A DNA stretch of 64,000 bases from Citrobacter sp. R56 (GTDB taxonomy: Bacteria > Pseudomonadota > Gammaproteobacteria > Enterobacterales > Enterobacteriaceae): assembly GCF_016811995.1 (NCBI RefSeq), contig NZ_CP069159.1, positions 3,658,001-3,722,000 of the forward strand, in the 5' to 3' direction. The position numbers and the translations under genes were made by a program. This document shows, piece after piece, positions 13,728-24,100 of this stretch. The stretch's first letter is position 1, and each line of letters opens with the position of its first letter. The notes beneath the pieces are model-generated. The model searched no databases, was not told where the DNA came from, and saw only the letters and a program-made list of their open reading frames with translations.

Positions 13728-14432
13728 TTATTTACTGGCGCAATCCTGACCAGAAATAAATTTCATCGCTTTATCCGCCATCAGTGTTTTTACCTTCTCA
13801 CCCGTATCCGGATTGGCTTCCAGCGTAAAGTGACCTTCAACCGTCAGCAGAACGGGTTTGCCCGTTTCCCCACGCGCCGATAAATAGTCTCGTTCCAGTT
13901 GGGCATTATTCGCTACCGGCATCCGTTTTCCGGTTGCACAATCGGTAAAGGTCGCCGCGTCAGCCATATAGAAATACATGCCGCGCATGGGCATTGGCGT
14001 TACCGGCAGGCTGGCAGACACAGACTCAAGCGTGTAGTTGAACTGCGACTCAATCGGATTACCTTCACGATCGAGCATCTCCAGAGCATCGCCTTTCGCG
14101 CGATAGTAAGACTTCTCGCCTTTACTGTCCGTCAGCACCAGCTTATCAGCGGTACGTGCCCATGTGCCGTATGAAGCAAATGACGAAGGCTCTTTGCGTA
14201 CACCCTGATAGCGTTCGTTCATCACCCATGTTCCGTCTTTTTCAAGAAACAGAGACGTTTCAATGCCTTCGCAATCCGCGCAGGGCAATACACCGCGCCA
14301 GCTTTGCTGCATTGGTTTTAATTCTGCTGCCTGTGCGGGCTGTAACGCCTCCACGTCGTGACGATTATTACACCCCATTAATGAAAAGAGTGTACAGGCT
14401 GCCACGACGGACAAAATCGCTGTTTTCACCAT
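13728..14432 (-). CDS. nlpE: Outer-membrane lipoprotein NlpE (Cpx surface sensor)
   Basis: NlpE (CutF) activates the CpxAR envelope-stress response on surface adhesion or when its own lipidation and secretion fail. The product from ATG 14432 is 234 residues with signal peptide 'MVKTAILSVVAACTLFSLMG' followed by Cys21. An upstream in-frame ATG at 14468 would push the signal peptide inside and is rejected. The N-terminal domain has the redox pair CXXC ('PCADCEGIE'); a C-terminal OB-like domain has two further Cys ('TDCATG', 'GQDCASK'). It is the last gene of a yaeQ-arfB-nlpE run. Confidence 0.94.
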   Translation of the reverse strand: MVKTAILSVVAACTLFSLMGCNNRHDVEALQPAQAAELKPMQQSWRGVLPCADCEGIETSLFLEKDGTWVMNERYQGVRKEPSSFASYGTWARTADKLVLTDSKGEKSYYRAKGDALEMLDREGNPIESQFNYTLESVSASLPVTPMPMRGMYFYMADAATFTDCATGKRMPVANNAQLERDYLSARGETGKPVLLTVEGHFTLEANPDTGEKVKTLMADKAMKFISGQDCASK

Positions 14433-14464
14433 GAATTCCTTATAAAAATTTTCAATCTCGCTCG

Positions 14465-14887
14465 TCAATCCTGAGAATGGCGAACTTTACCGCGTAGCGC
14501 TTTCACTGAAGACTTTTGCGCCTTCGACGACAACCGACGCTCCTTTGCAGCGCGCCCAGGTCGCGTCGCCAGACGGCTTTTCTGTACTGCGGTTAATTCT
14601 TTTATAACCGCCACTAACCGGGCAATTGCGGCTTCCCGGTTTAGCTCCTGGCTGCGGTATTCCTGCGCCTTGATAATAATGACACCCTCCTGACTAATCA
14701 GATGGTGACTGGCGCTTAACAGGCGTTCCTTATAATACTCTGGCAGCCCGGAGGCCCGAATGTCAAAACGCAAATGGATAGCCGTCGACGTCTTATTAAC
14801 GTGCTGCCCACCCGCTCCCTGAGCACGAATCGCCGTGATCTCCAGCTCATTGTCGGGAATAGAGACGTTTCGGGAGATAACGATCAT
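14465..14887 (-). CDS. arfB: Alternative ribosome-rescue factor B (peptidyl-tRNA hydrolase)
   Basis: ArfB (YaeJ) frees ribosomes stalled at the end of broken mRNAs. The product is 140 residues from ATG 14887. The catalytic GGQ motif is in '[13 protein letters not shown]', and the basic C-terminal tail that plugs the empty mRNA channel is present ('[20 protein letters not shown]'). I preferred this start over one 15 bases upstream because it gives '[16 protein letters not shown]' and overlaps the yaeQ stop as ATGA. nlpE follows 32 bases downstream. Confidence 0.95.
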   Translation of the reverse strand: MIVISRNVSIPDNELEITAIRAQGAGGQHVNKTSTAIHLRFDIRASGLPEYYKERLLSASHHLISQEGVIIIKAQEYRSQELNREAAIARLVAVIKELTAVQKSRLATRPGRAAKERRLSSKAQKSSVKALRGKVRHSQD

Positions 14888-15429
14888 GAAGCCTGTTGCC
14901 ACGCAGACAGATGAATTTCCAGATTATTCTGAGCATCCGACAGCCAGATAGCGCCATCTTGTATGGTCGCCTGCAATGTCATGGTACGACCGGCAAAATC
15001 GCTCAGTTGCGCCAGCTGTTCATCATCCAGATACCACACGGACAAGTTAGAGAACTGCGCGCACTTGCTCTGGTTTTGTTGCCACCAGATTTGTGCAGCG
15101 CGGCTATTGTAGGTAAACAGCGCGACCTCTGCGGCCTGAGTACAGGCTTTCTTAATACGGCGCTCATCGGGGAGTCCAAGCTCAATCCACAAATCAATAC
15201 CGAGGTGATCGTTACGCAGCCACGCTTCCGGCTCATCTTCCGCACTCAGGCCGCGCGTAAACTGTAGCCGTTCATCGGCATATTTAATCCACGCCAACAA
15301 GCGCAGCATCATGCGCTCCTGCGTTTCAGAGGGGTGACGCGCCAGCGTTAATGTCGCATCAAGGAACTGGTTGCGATCCAGGTCCGCCACATTGACAACA
15401 GCTTTATAAATTGTCGCTTTAAGCGCCAT
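14884..15429 (-). CDS. yaeQ: YaeQ family protein
   Basis: The 181-residue product matches the YaeQ family in length and sequence ('[20 protein letters not shown]' at the start). Known structures in the family show a PD-(D/E)XK nuclease-like fold; conserved acidic positions here include '[19 protein letters not shown]' (about residues 68-86), which fits such a site. The cellular role is not settled. It overlaps arfB by four bases (ATGA), so the two are probably translationally coupled. A GAGAGCTC ribosome-binding region precedes the ATG. Confidence 0.92.
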   Translation of the reverse strand: MALKATIYKAVVNVADLDRNQFLDATLTLARHPSETQERMMLRLLAWIKYADERLQFTRGLSAEDEPEAWLRNDHLGIDLWIELGLPDERRIKKACTQAAEVALFTYNSRAAQIWWQQNQSKCAQFSNLSVWYLDDEQLAQLSDFAGRTMTLQATIQDGAIWLSDAQNNLEIHLSAWQQAS

Positions 15430-15628
15430 GAGAGAGCTCCTTTCGAATCAGGCGCACATTGTAACGAAATCGGCGCCAAAAGGCTGTTAACGGATGCCTT
15501 ATGTCTCCTCTATCAAGACGCTGATATTGCTTGAATGAGTATGGTATAGTCACCTTGCTAAACAGAGTTTATCTTCGTAGGCTTAGACTTGCATCCACGG
15601 TTAAGTCAGAATGCTGACAGGAGGGCAT

Positions 15629-15829
15629 GTGGAAAAATATTGTGAGTTAATACGCAAGCGGTACGCGGAAATCGCCAGCGGAGACTTAGGGTATATCCCG
15701 GATGCGCTGGGTTGCGTATTGAAAGTGCTTAATGAAGTGGCGGAAGACAGCGCCATTTCAGAGTCGGTCAGGGAAAAGGCGGCCTATGCTGCCGCGAACT
15801 TACTGGTGAGCGATTATGTCAATGAATGA
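15629..15829 (+). CDS. yaeP: Small conserved protein YaeP
   Basis: YaeP is a 66-residue protein of unknown function found in enterobacteria. I chose the GTG at 15629, preceded by a strong GGAGGG site, because it gives '[20 protein letters not shown]', the known N terminus; an ATG 18 bases upstream lies inside the ribosome-binding region. The protein is predicted to be mostly helical and acidic. Its end overlaps the start of rof by eight bases, suggesting coupled translation. Confidence 0.9.
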   Translation: MEKYCELIRKRYAEIASGDLGYIPDALGCVLKVLNEVAEDSAISESVREKAAYAAANLLVSDYVNE

Positions 15830-16076
15830 AACATATCAACCCATCAATTGCGATGACTACGACAATCTCGAGCTCGCCTGCCAGCATCATTTAATACTGA
15901 CGCTGACGCTGAAAGATGGCGAGGTTATGCAGGCAAAAGCCAACGATCTGGTCTCTCGTAAAAACGTGGAATACCTGATTGCAGATGTCTCAGGCGAAAC
16001 GCGTGAGCTACGTCTCGACAAAATTTCCAGTTTCAGCCACCCACAAATTGGAACCGTGGTGGTCAGCGAATCCTGA
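15822..16076 (+). CDS. rof: Rho-binding antiterminator Rof
   Basis: Rof (YaeO) binds the primary RNA-binding site region of the transcription terminator Rho and inhibits Rho-dependent termination. The product from ATG 15822 is 84 residues, the E. coli length, starting '[20 protein letters not shown]'. It is a small acidic beta-rich domain. An alternative ATG six bases upstream adds only two residues. The gene overlaps yaeP by eight bases, and a BIME repeat follows. Confidence 0.93.
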   Translation: MNETYQPINCDDYDNLELACQHHLILTLTLKDGEVMQAKANDLVSRKNVEYLIADVSGETRELRLDKISSFSHPQIGTVVVSES

Positions 16077-16083
16077 ATATGTG

Positions 16084-16167
16084 TTGCCGGATGGCGGTGC
16101 AAGCACCTTATCCGGCCTACTCTCCATGCGATATGTAGGCCCGATAAGCGCAGCGTCATCAGGCATT
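16084..16167. repeat. REP/BIME element between rof and tilS
   Basis: Two REP-type palindromes in opposite orientation: GCCGGATGGCGG...CCTTATCCGGCCTAC (about 16086-16120) and GTAGGCCCGATAAGCG...GTCATCAGGC (about 16135-16164). They fill the gap between the convergent ends of rof and tilS. Confidence 0.85.
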
Positions 16168-17466
16168 TCAGATGCGCTTATCCCACACCAATTTCACACC
16201 CGATTCATCCTCTGCAAGCCCCTCACGCGTCACAAATACTCCAGCAGCCGCAATCAGCGTTTCGCCGTAAAACAGCATCGGCGTGGTATCCCGTCGCCAG
16301 GAGGGAACACCCAGCTCCTGCCAGATTTTCTTCAATTTGCGTCCACCATTGCGCCCCACAATGTGCAGTAATCCAGATGCTTTAAAACGGATACTGACAG
16401 GCTCGTCGGCACGTGGCATTCGCAGGTCACCACCGGTCACCAGGTGTACAGTTCCAAGGCCCGCAGGCAACATCAGCGGCGTTTGCCACGACAGCCAGCT
16501 CAAAACCGTATCGCTTTGCCCTGCAACGGATTTAACCCACCACAGTTGTGACTGGTAACGACGGATTTCATACTCGCCAAAACGCAAGCACGGGGAGGCA
16601 TCCTCGCGCGCCAGCGCCGCTTCCTGCCAGATTCGTTCCAGCCCGTCACGCGAGGGCATCGGCGCATTCTGCGCCGCCAGCCAACGACGTAATATTGCAG
16701 CACGGCGGGCATCGCTCATCGCCATGAGCGGTTCCAGCTGTAGCGAGCCTTGCGGCGTGGTGCAGTCAGCAACCTCGTTAGCTAACAACTCATCCAGCAG
16801 GTTCTCCTGCTCAGCGCACAATGCGGCGCTACGGGCTGTCGCCCCGGCAAAGTGCGGCCAGCGTTGTTGCAGGAGCGGAATGATGCGCAGCCGTAAATAA
16901 TTACGATCGTAGGCATCATCCTGATTGCTCTCATCTTCAATCCAGCGTAACTCATGCGCTCTTGCCCACTGTTCAAGCGCGCTACGCGTTTCCATCAGCA
17001 GCGGGCGAATAAGAGACGAACCGGCAAACGGCGAACGCTCCCCCATCGACGACAGACCCGCCGGACCGCTACCGCGCTTAAGCGCCAGCAGAAAGGTTTC
17101 GCACTGGTCGTCGAGGTGTTGGGCGGTGACCAGCACTTCACCGGGCAGCAATGTTCGGGCAAAAGCGTCATACCGCGCGCGGCGAGCCTGCGCCTCAATC
17201 CCTAGCCCCTTATCCTCAAGCTGGACGCGCTCGACCACCAGCGGCACCTGCCATTGCTGACAAACCGCTTCACAGTGGGCCACCCAGCTGTCGGCATGGG
17301 GACTGAGTCCATGATGAACATGAATCGCGCGCAGAGTGAGGCCTGGGCTATGTTGCCGCCACTGCACCAGTTGATGCAGAAGCACAGTGGAATCCAGACC
17401 ACCGCTAAAAGCCACCAGAATCTGGCGGCAGGTCAGAAGAGAAGTGTTCAGGGTGAGTGTCGTCAT
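16168..17466 (-). CDS. tilS: tRNA(Ile)-lysidine synthase
   Basis: TilS converts C34 of tRNA-Ile(CAU) to lysidine with ATP and lysine, changing both codon and amino-acid identity; it is essential. The 432-residue product has the PP-loop motif '[12 protein letters not shown]' (residues 19-30), the N-terminal adenylation domain ('[14 protein letters not shown]'), and the two C-terminal tRNA-binding domains typical of the long enterobacterial form ('[15 protein letters not shown]'). It is downstream of yaeR on the same strand, and its 3' end abuts a BIME. Confidence 0.96.
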   Translation of the reverse strand: MTTLTLNTSLLTCRQILVAFSGGLDSTVLLHQLVQWRQHSPGLTLRAIHVHHGLSPHADSWVAHCEAVCQQWQVPLVVERVQLEDKGLGIEAQARRARYDAFARTLLPGEVLVTAQHLDDQCETFLLALKRGSGPAGLSSMGERSPFAGSSLIRPLLMETRSALEQWARAHELRWIEDESNQDDAYDRNYLRLRIIPLLQQRWPHFAGATARSAALCAEQENLLDELLANEVADCTTPQGSLQLEPLMAMSDARRAAILRRWLAAQNAPMPSRDGLERIWQEAALAREDASPCLRFGEYEIRRYQSQLWWVKSVAGQSDTVLSWLSWQTPLMLPAGLGTVHLVTGGDLRMPRADEPVSIRFKASGLLHIVGRNGGRKLKKIWQELGVPSWRRDTTPMLFYGETLIAAAGVFVTREGLAEDESGVKLVWDKRI

Positions 17467-17527
17467 GATGCTTACTTACTGTGGCGTTGCCCGGCACGTT
17501 ACCGGGCAGAAGCCGTAATGACAAGTC

Positions 17528-17917
17528 TTACTGCTCGTACAACTCAAGCGGCAACCCGTCAGGATCATTAAAAAAGGTGAAACGTTTGTGGGTAAACGGA
17601 TCAATACGCACTGGCTCGCATTTCACGCCGTTTTCTTCCAGATGCGCAATGGCCTTTTCCACATCATCCACGCTAAAGGCAAGATGACGCAAGCCACAGG
17701 CTTCTGGTCGACTGGGGCGCGCCGGCGGGAAGGGAAACGAAAACAGCTCAATGACATACTGCCCGTTTAACGCCAGGTCACCTTTCCAGGAGTCACGCTC
17801 CTCTCTGTACGCTTCGCTCATCAGCGTAAATCCCAGCACATCGCAATAAAATGCCTTACTGGCGGTGTAGTTTGTCGCGATGATCGCAATATGGTGAACC
17901 TGTTTTAATCCCAGCAT
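17528..17917 (-). CDS. yaeR: VOC-family metalloprotein YaeR
   Basis: YaeR belongs to the vicinal oxygen chelate (glyoxalase I-like) superfamily; its substrate is not known to me. The product from ATG 17917 is 129 residues. Candidate metal ligands are visible at 'QVHHIAIIA', 'LRHLAFSVDD' and the C-terminal Glu of 'PLELYEQ', arranged as two paired beta-alpha-beta-beta-beta repeats. An ATG 18 bases upstream is rejected because the known N terminus is 'MLGLKQVHHIA'. It lies between ldcC and tilS on the same strand, 61 bases from each. Confidence 0.92.
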   Translation of the reverse strand: MLGLKQVHHIAIIATNYTASKAFYCDVLGFTLMSEAYREERDSWKGDLALNGQYVIELFSFPFPPARPSRPEACGLRHLAFSVDDVEKAIAHLEENGVKCEPVRIDPFTHKRFTFFNDPDGLPLELYEQ

Positions 17918-17978
17918 AGCGTCTCCTTTAGGCATGTTGTCAGCACGTTACCCGTCAAACACTGGCGAAAGCAAGCTG

Positions 17979-20117
17979 TTAGACCGTTTTTAGGACTCTC
18001 ACACGGTATACCCCATCGTCATCCTGCTTCGCACCATGAATATCCGTTTCAAACCCGGGATAGTGATGGCCGATAGAACACAGCATTAACAGAAAATCGA
18101 GCACAGCCCGACTCTCTTCAGTGATCATTTCCCCCGGCATCAGCAGCGGTACTCCCGGTGGATAAGGCAACACCATATTGGCCGAAATACGCCCCACCAG
18201 TTGATCAATCGCGATGGTTTCGACTTCACCTTTGATTTGCCGCTGCCAGGCTTCGTGAGGCGTCATTTTCATTTCAGGCAATGTATCGAACGCCCGCAGC
18301 ATCAGGCCAGAAAGATCGTGCTGACGGATCAGTGTATGGATCCCCTGAGCCAGATCCTGAATCCGCATATTTCGATAAAAATCGGGATCTTCCGCGTACA
18401 GATCCGGCAGCATATTTTTAACGCGAAGATTAAGATCGTAGGAGCGTTTGAACTCAGTCAGACCGCGCAGCAATCCCATCGCCCGCGTTTTATCGATACC
18501 GATGCTAAACAGGAACAACAGGTTATACGGCCCTGTTTTCTCAACAACCACACCACGTTCATCAAGGAATTTCGCCACCAGCGCCGCCGGTATCCCTTCC
18601 TCGCTCATGGTGCCCAGCTCATCCATCCCCGGCGTCAGGATCGTGACTTTGACCGGGTCGAGAAACATGTGATCGCTATCGGCATCGGAAAATCCATGCC
18701 ACGCTTCCCCTGGCGCGACGGGCCAGCACTGCGCGTCATCGACATCTTCTGGCTGCCAGATATCAAAGAACCAGCTATCCGACTCTTCCCGTAATCGCTG
18801 CACCTCTTTGCGGAAATGGAGCGCGCGTTCTACCGAACGGTTGATTAACCGCTTACCCGGATTTCCACGCAGCATTGCCGCCGCCGTCTCGATGGATGCC
18901 ACAATGGGATAGCTGGGTGACGTAGAGGTGTGCATCATAAATGCTTCGTTAAAAGTGTCCTCATCGTACTCACCTTTAATATGGATGAGGGATGCCTGGG
19001 ATAAGGCCGCCAACATCTTGTGCGTAGATTGCGTTTCGAAAATCACTTTCCCTGGCACCCGCTCACCGCTCATTCCGCTTTTCCCCTGATAGATCGGATG
19101 AAAATGGGTGTACGGCACCCAGGCAGAGTCAAAATGAATCGAAGGCACCTCCAGTGTTTGCTTGATCCAGGTCGTGTTATAGAGCAAGCCGTCGTAGGTC
19201 GAGTTGGTGATAACCGCATGCACCGGCCACTGCGCCCGCGCCGTTTCTGCCACTTTGCGTTCAATGTTGGTACGGGAAAATTCGCGTCGGGGGATCCCGC
19301 CAAGAATGCCAAGCGCATTTCGCGTGGGTTTCAACCAAATAGGAACCACATCGCTCATCATCAGCAAGTGCGCGAGAGATTTATGACAGTTGCGATCGAT
19401 AAGCAGCGTACTGCCTGCCGGAGCCGCATACATCCCGACAATTTTATTCGATGTCGAGGTTCCGTTCGTCACCATGTAGCTCTGTTCTGCGCCAAATGTG
19501 CGGGCAATGTATTCTTCGGCTTCCAGATGCGGCCCCGTATGGTCCAGCAAAGATCCTAACTCGGTAACAGAGATAGAGACGTCGGCTTTCAGCGTATTAC
19601 CGCCGAAAAAATCATAGAACAGGCAACCAACAGGACTCTTTTGGTATGCGGTCCCCGCCATATGGCCTGGCGTACAAAAGGTATACTTCCCCTCTTTCAC
19701 ATAGGTAAACAGCGCCCGGGTAAACGGCGGTGTGATGTTTTCCAGGTATTCGTTAGTGTACTGGCGAATGCGCGTTGCGATATCGTCGGACTGACCCAGC
19801 GCGTACTCAAAAAACCACAGAGCCATCCGCATATCCTGCGCACTCACATCCATGGTCGAGTGCGTATTAATAAACGCGTAAAGGGGAAGATATTCGTTCA
19901 GTTGATTTATATCGCTACACAGTTCGAGGCTGTACTCATCCCAGTCAAAAATCACGCCGCAGATCCGCGGGTTATGTTCGATAAACTTGAGCAGGTCAAC
20001 GCTATTTTGTGGCCAGATTATCTGGAATCCCTGTGATTGCAGGGAGTGTTCAAGTTCCTTGATGGGCTCGTCTTTATAAAAAACCCCGTGCGGTCCCATT
20101 ATGGCAATGATATTCAT
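17979..20117 (-). CDS. ldcC: Constitutive lysine decarboxylase
   Basis: LdcC is a PLP enzyme converting L-lysine to cadaverine and CO2. The 712-residue product has the family order: N-terminal wing domain (about 1-130), PLP-binding core with the Schiff-base Lys in 'ETQSTHKMLAALSQAS' (Lys367), and the C-terminal domain. It differs from the acid-induced cadA in lying alone here, between accA and yaeR, with no antiporter cadB. A CGTTCCTCCTGG stretch (minus: AGGAGG) gives a strong ribosome-binding site. Confidence 0.95.
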   Translation of the reverse strand: MNIIAIMGPHGVFYKDEPIKELEHSLQSQGFQIIWPQNSVDLLKFIEHNPRICGVIFDWDEYSLELCSDINQLNEYLPLYAFINTHSTMDVSAQDMRMALWFFEYALGQSDDIATRIRQYTNEYLENITPPFTRALFTYVKEGKYTFCTPGHMAGTAYQKSPVGCLFYDFFGGNTLKADVSISVTELGSLLDHTGPHLEAEEYIARTFGAEQSYMVTNGTSTSNKIVGMYAAPAGSTLLIDRNCHKSLAHLLMMSDVVPIWLKPTRNALGILGGIPRREFSRTNIERKVAETARAQWPVHAVITNSTYDGLLYNTTWIKQTLEVPSIHFDSAWVPYTHFHPIYQGKSGMSGERVPGKVIFETQSTHKMLAALSQASLIHIKGEYDEDTFNEAFMMHTSTSPSYPIVASIETAAAMLRGNPGKRLINRSVERALHFRKEVQRLREESDSWFFDIWQPEDVDDAQCWPVAPGEAWHGFSDADSDHMFLDPVKVTILTPGMDELGTMSEEGIPAALVAKFLDERGVVVEKTGPYNLLFLFSIGIDKTRAMGLLRGLTEFKRSYDLNLRVKNMLPDLYAEDPDFYRNMRIQDLAQGIHTLIRQHDLSGLMLRAFDTLPEMKMTPHEAWQRQIKGEVETIAIDQLVGRISANMVLPYPPGVPLLMPGEMITEESRAVLDFLLMLCSIGHHYPGFETDIHGAKQDDDGVYRVRVLKTV

Positions 20118-20169
20118 GCGTTCCTCCTGGAAAATCCTTAGCTAATCATAGCCTGGTCAAACCGCAGGT

Positions 20170-20200
20170 AAAAAAAAGGGCCACAAAAAGTGGCCCTTTT
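20170..20200 (-). terminator. accA terminator
   Basis: On the minus strand a 9-bp stem AAGGGCCAC-TTTTT-GTGGCCCTT is followed by a run of T. It lies 15 bases after the accA stop and ends the lipid A/dnaE/accA transcript before ldcC. Confidence 0.92.
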
Positions 20201-20215
20201 CAGAAAAGTAGAGAG

Positions 20216-21175
20216 TTACGCGTAGCCGTAGCTCATCAGGCGCTGATAACGACGGTTTTTCAAATCGTCTTTGCTCAACACATCGAGATCGGCCAAATCA
20301 GACAACAATTGCGCTTTCAAAGAAGCCGCCATGGTTTCCGGGTTGCGATGCGCGCCGCCCAGCGGTTCTGGAATGATCGAATCAATCAGCTTCAGCTCTT
20401 TCAGACGCGGGGCGATGATGCCCATTGCTTCTGCAGCCAGCGGCGCTTTGTCGGCACTCTTCCAGAGGATAGAGGCGCAACCTTCCGGAGAGATAACGGA
20501 ATAGGTGCTGTACTGCAGCATGTTAACCTTATCACCCACACCAATCGCCAGTGCGCCGCCTGAACCACCTTCACCGATAACGGTACAAATCACCGGAACG
20601 CTCAGACGCGACATTTCACGCAGATTGCGTGCAATGGCTTCAGACTGACCGCGCTCTTCCGCACCGACGCCTGGATAGGCGCCCGGGGTGTCGATAAAGG
20701 TAATGATCGGCATGTTGAAACGCTCGGCCATTTCCATCAGACGCAGCGCTTTACGATAGCCTTCTGGCGCTGGCATACCGAAGTTACGACGGATTTTTTC
20801 TTTAGTCTCACGGCCTTTCTGGTGACCAATGATCATCACCGGACGACCTTCCAGACGTGCGATGCCGCCGACGATAGCTTTATCATCTGCATAAGCGCGA
20901 TCGCCCGCCAGTTCGTCAAATTCATCAAACGCCAGGCGGACATAATCCAGGGTATATGGACGCTGTGGATGGCGTGCCAGTTGGGCCACCTGCCATGCAC
21001 CAAGATCGGCGAAGATTTTGCGCGTCAGTTCTACGCTTTTTTCGCGCAGACGATGGACTTCTTCATCGATGTTAATATCCAGTTTCTCATCCTGACGGCT
21101 CACCGCAGTCAGAGAATCGATTTTAGCTTCCAGCTCTGCAATCGGCTGTTCAAAATCAAGGAAATTCAGACTCAT
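20216..21175 (-). CDS. accA: Acetyl-CoA carboxylase carboxyltransferase, alpha subunit
   Basis: AccA pairs with AccD to transfer the carboxyl group from carboxybiotin to acetyl-CoA, making malonyl-CoA for fatty-acid synthesis. The 319-residue product is the usual length. The crotonase-like core shows '[20 protein letters not shown]' and the oxyanion-hole glycines in '[16 protein letters not shown]'. It follows dnaE by 12 bases and is the end of the long minus-strand envelope/replication run. Confidence 0.97.
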   Translation of the reverse strand: MSLNFLDFEQPIAELEAKIDSLTAVSRQDEKLDINIDEEVHRLREKSVELTRKIFADLGAWQVAQLARHPQRPYTLDYVRLAFDEFDELAGDRAYADDKAIVGGIARLEGRPVMIIGHQKGRETKEKIRRNFGMPAPEGYRKALRLMEMAERFNMPIITFIDTPGAYPGVGAEERGQSEAIARNLREMSRLSVPVICTVIGEGGSGGALAIGVGDKVNMLQYSTYSVISPEGCASILWKSADKAPLAAEAMGIIAPRLKELKLIDSIIPEPLGGAHRNPETMAASLKAQLLSDLADLDVLSKDDLKNRRYQRLMSYGYA

Positions 21176-21187
21176 AGTATTCCTGTA

Positions 21188-24100
21188 TTAGTCAAACTCC
21201 AGTTCCACCTGCTCCGAACCAATGAGGCCACGGAGATCGTTAAGTAAACGATCGCTCGGAGAGACACGCCACGATGCGCCAAAGCGCAACCGCGCACGTG
21301 CATCCGCCCTCTGATAGTAGAGATGTACTGGAATTGTCCCCGAGCGGTGGGGTTCCAGAGACTGACGGAGTCGGTTTAAAAGCTGGTCATCAATTTGCCT
21401 GTCCGTCAGCGAGATAGCAAGCCCGCGAGCATATTTTTCCCGGGCTTCGTCAATATCCATCACTTCGCGGGCGGTCATTTTAAGCCCCCCGCTGAAGTCA
21501 TCAAAGCTGACCTGTCCGCTGACGATAAGTATGCGGTCTTTTTCCAGCAATTGCTGGTATTTATCCAGGGCATCGGTAAACAACATGACTTCCAGACGCC
21601 CGGAACGGTCATCCAGGGTACAGATGCCGATACGATTGCCGCGCTTGGTGACCATAACCCTTGCGGCAATGACGAGCCCCGCAGCCGTGGTGATTTTACC
21701 ACGTTCTGTCGGATGCATGTCTTTCAGCCTGTAGCCTCCGACATAGCGCTCAATTTCTTTTAAATACTGGTTGATGGGGTGTCCCGTCAGGTACAAACCT
21801 AACGTTTCTCTCTCCCCATCTAACACCACCTGCTCAGGCCATGGCTGGCAGCTGGCGTAGGATTGCTCAACTTGTTCCGGTTCTTCCGCCAGAACACCAA
21901 ACATATCCGCCTGGCCGATGGCTTCTGCTTTTGCGTGCTGATCGGCGGCTTTCAGGGCATCGCCCAACGCATTCATCAGTGCGGCCCGATGCGGCCCAAG
22001 GCGGTCAAACGCCCCGGACATGATCAGTTTTTCCAGCACCCGGCGGTTAAGCTTTTTGGTGTCCGTACGCGCGCACAGATCAAATAATTCCCGGAAATAG
22101 CCGCCTTCGTTACGCGCTTCAATAATAGCTTCAATCGGACCTTCGCCCACGCCTTTAATCGCGCCGATGCCGTAAACAATCTCACCGTCATCATTGACGT
22201 GGAAATGATACAGTCCGGAGTTGATATCCGGCGGCAGGATCTTCAGCCCCATGCGCCAGCACTCATCCACCAGGCCAACCACCTTCTCAGTGTTGTCCAT
22301 ATCGGCGGTCATTACCGCGGCCATAAACTCAGCCGGATAGTGCGCTTTCAACCACAGCGTTTGGTACGATACCAGTGCATAAGCAGCGGAGTGAGATTTG
22401 TTAAACCCGTAACCAGCGAATTTCTCCACCAGGTCAAAGATTTTCATCGCCAGTTCGCCGTCGACGCCGCGTTTTTTCGCACCTTCTTCAAAGGTACCGC
22501 GCTGCTTGGCCATCTCTTCCGGCTTTTTCTTACCCATCGCACGACGCAGCATATCCGCGCCGCCGAGCGTATAGCCGGAGAGTTCCTGGGCAATCTGCAT
22601 CACCTGTTCCTGGTACAGGATGATGCCGTAGGTTGGCTCCAGAACCGGTTTCAGACACTCATGCTGCCATTGAACATCCGGATAGGAAATCTCTTCGCGG
22701 CCGTGCTTACGGTCGATAAAGTTATCTACCATCCCCGATTGCAACGGACCAGGGCGGAACAGCGCCACCAGTGCGATCATATCTTCGAAGCAGTCAGGCT
22801 GCAGACGTTTGATCAGGTCTTTCATGCCGCGGGATTCAAGCTGGAAGACCGCAGTGGTCTCCGAACGCTGCAGCATGTCGAAGCTTTTCTTGTCGTCTAA
22901 CGGAATCGCTGCGATATCCAGCGGTGGCTCGCCGTTTTTCTCACGACGGGCGTTGATCATCTCCAGCGCCCAGTTAATGATGGTAAGCGTACGTAGACCC
23001 AGGAAGTCGAACTTCACCAGCCCGGCATATTCCACGTCGTTTTTATCAAACTGGGTGACCGGATGCAGCCCCTGTTCATCACAGTACAGCGGCGCAAAAT
23101 CGGTAATTTTGGTTGGCGCGATCACCACACCACCGGCGTGTTTACCGGCGTTACGTGTGACGCCTTCCAGCTTACGCGCCATATCAATTAGCGCTTTAAC
23201 TTCTTCATCTGCCTCGTAAATTTCCGGCAGCTGTGGTTCTGCTTCAAACGCTTTTGCCAGCGTCATGCCCGGATCGGGAGGCACCAGCTTAGAAATGCGA
23301 TCAACAAAGCCGTACGGGTGCCCCAGCACGCGGCCGACGTCGCGGATAACCGCTTTTGCCGCCATCGTACCGAAAGTAATGATCTGCGATACCGCATCGC
23401 GACCATACATTTCCGCCACATGCTCGATCACCAGATCGCGTTTCTCCATACAGAAGTCAACGTCGAAGTCAGGCATGGAGACACGTTCCGGGTTAAGGAA
23501 ACGTTCGAACAGCAGGTCAAATTCCAGCGGATCAAGGTCGGTAATTTTGAGTGCATAGGCCACCAATGAACCCGCACCGGAACCACGTCCCGGCCCTACC
23601 GGCACGCCGTTATCTTTCGACCACTGGATAAACTCCATAACGATCAGGAAGTAACCCGGGAAACCCATTTGGTTAATAACCTGAAGTTCAATATCCAGAC
23701 GTTCGTCATAGGGTGGGCGCTTCTCTATACGCTCTGCTTCGTCCGGGAACAAAAACGCCAGACGCTCTTCCAGCCCCTCTTTCGATTTTTTGACCAGGTA
23801 ATCTTCGGTGGTCATGTCTCCGGTCGGGAACTGCGGCAGGAAGTATTCGCCCAGACGTACCGTGACGTTACACCGCTTGGCTATCTCAACGGTATTTTCC
23901 AGCGCTTCCGGAATGTCGGCAAAAAGCTCGCACATCTCCTCTTCGCTGCGCATATACTGCTGCGGCGAATAGTTACGCGGACGCTTTGGATCGTCAAGGG
24001 TAAAGCCATCGTGGATGGCGACGCGAATTTCATGTGCATCAAAATCGCCCGTTTCGAGAAAACGGACGTCATTGGTGGCCACAACTGGCAAGCCGCGCGT

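Noticed and set aside
17488-17508. TGCCCGG/CCGGGCA hairpin between tilS and yaeR as a terminator
   Set aside because: No T-tract on either strand next to the stem, so it is not supported as an intrinsic terminator.
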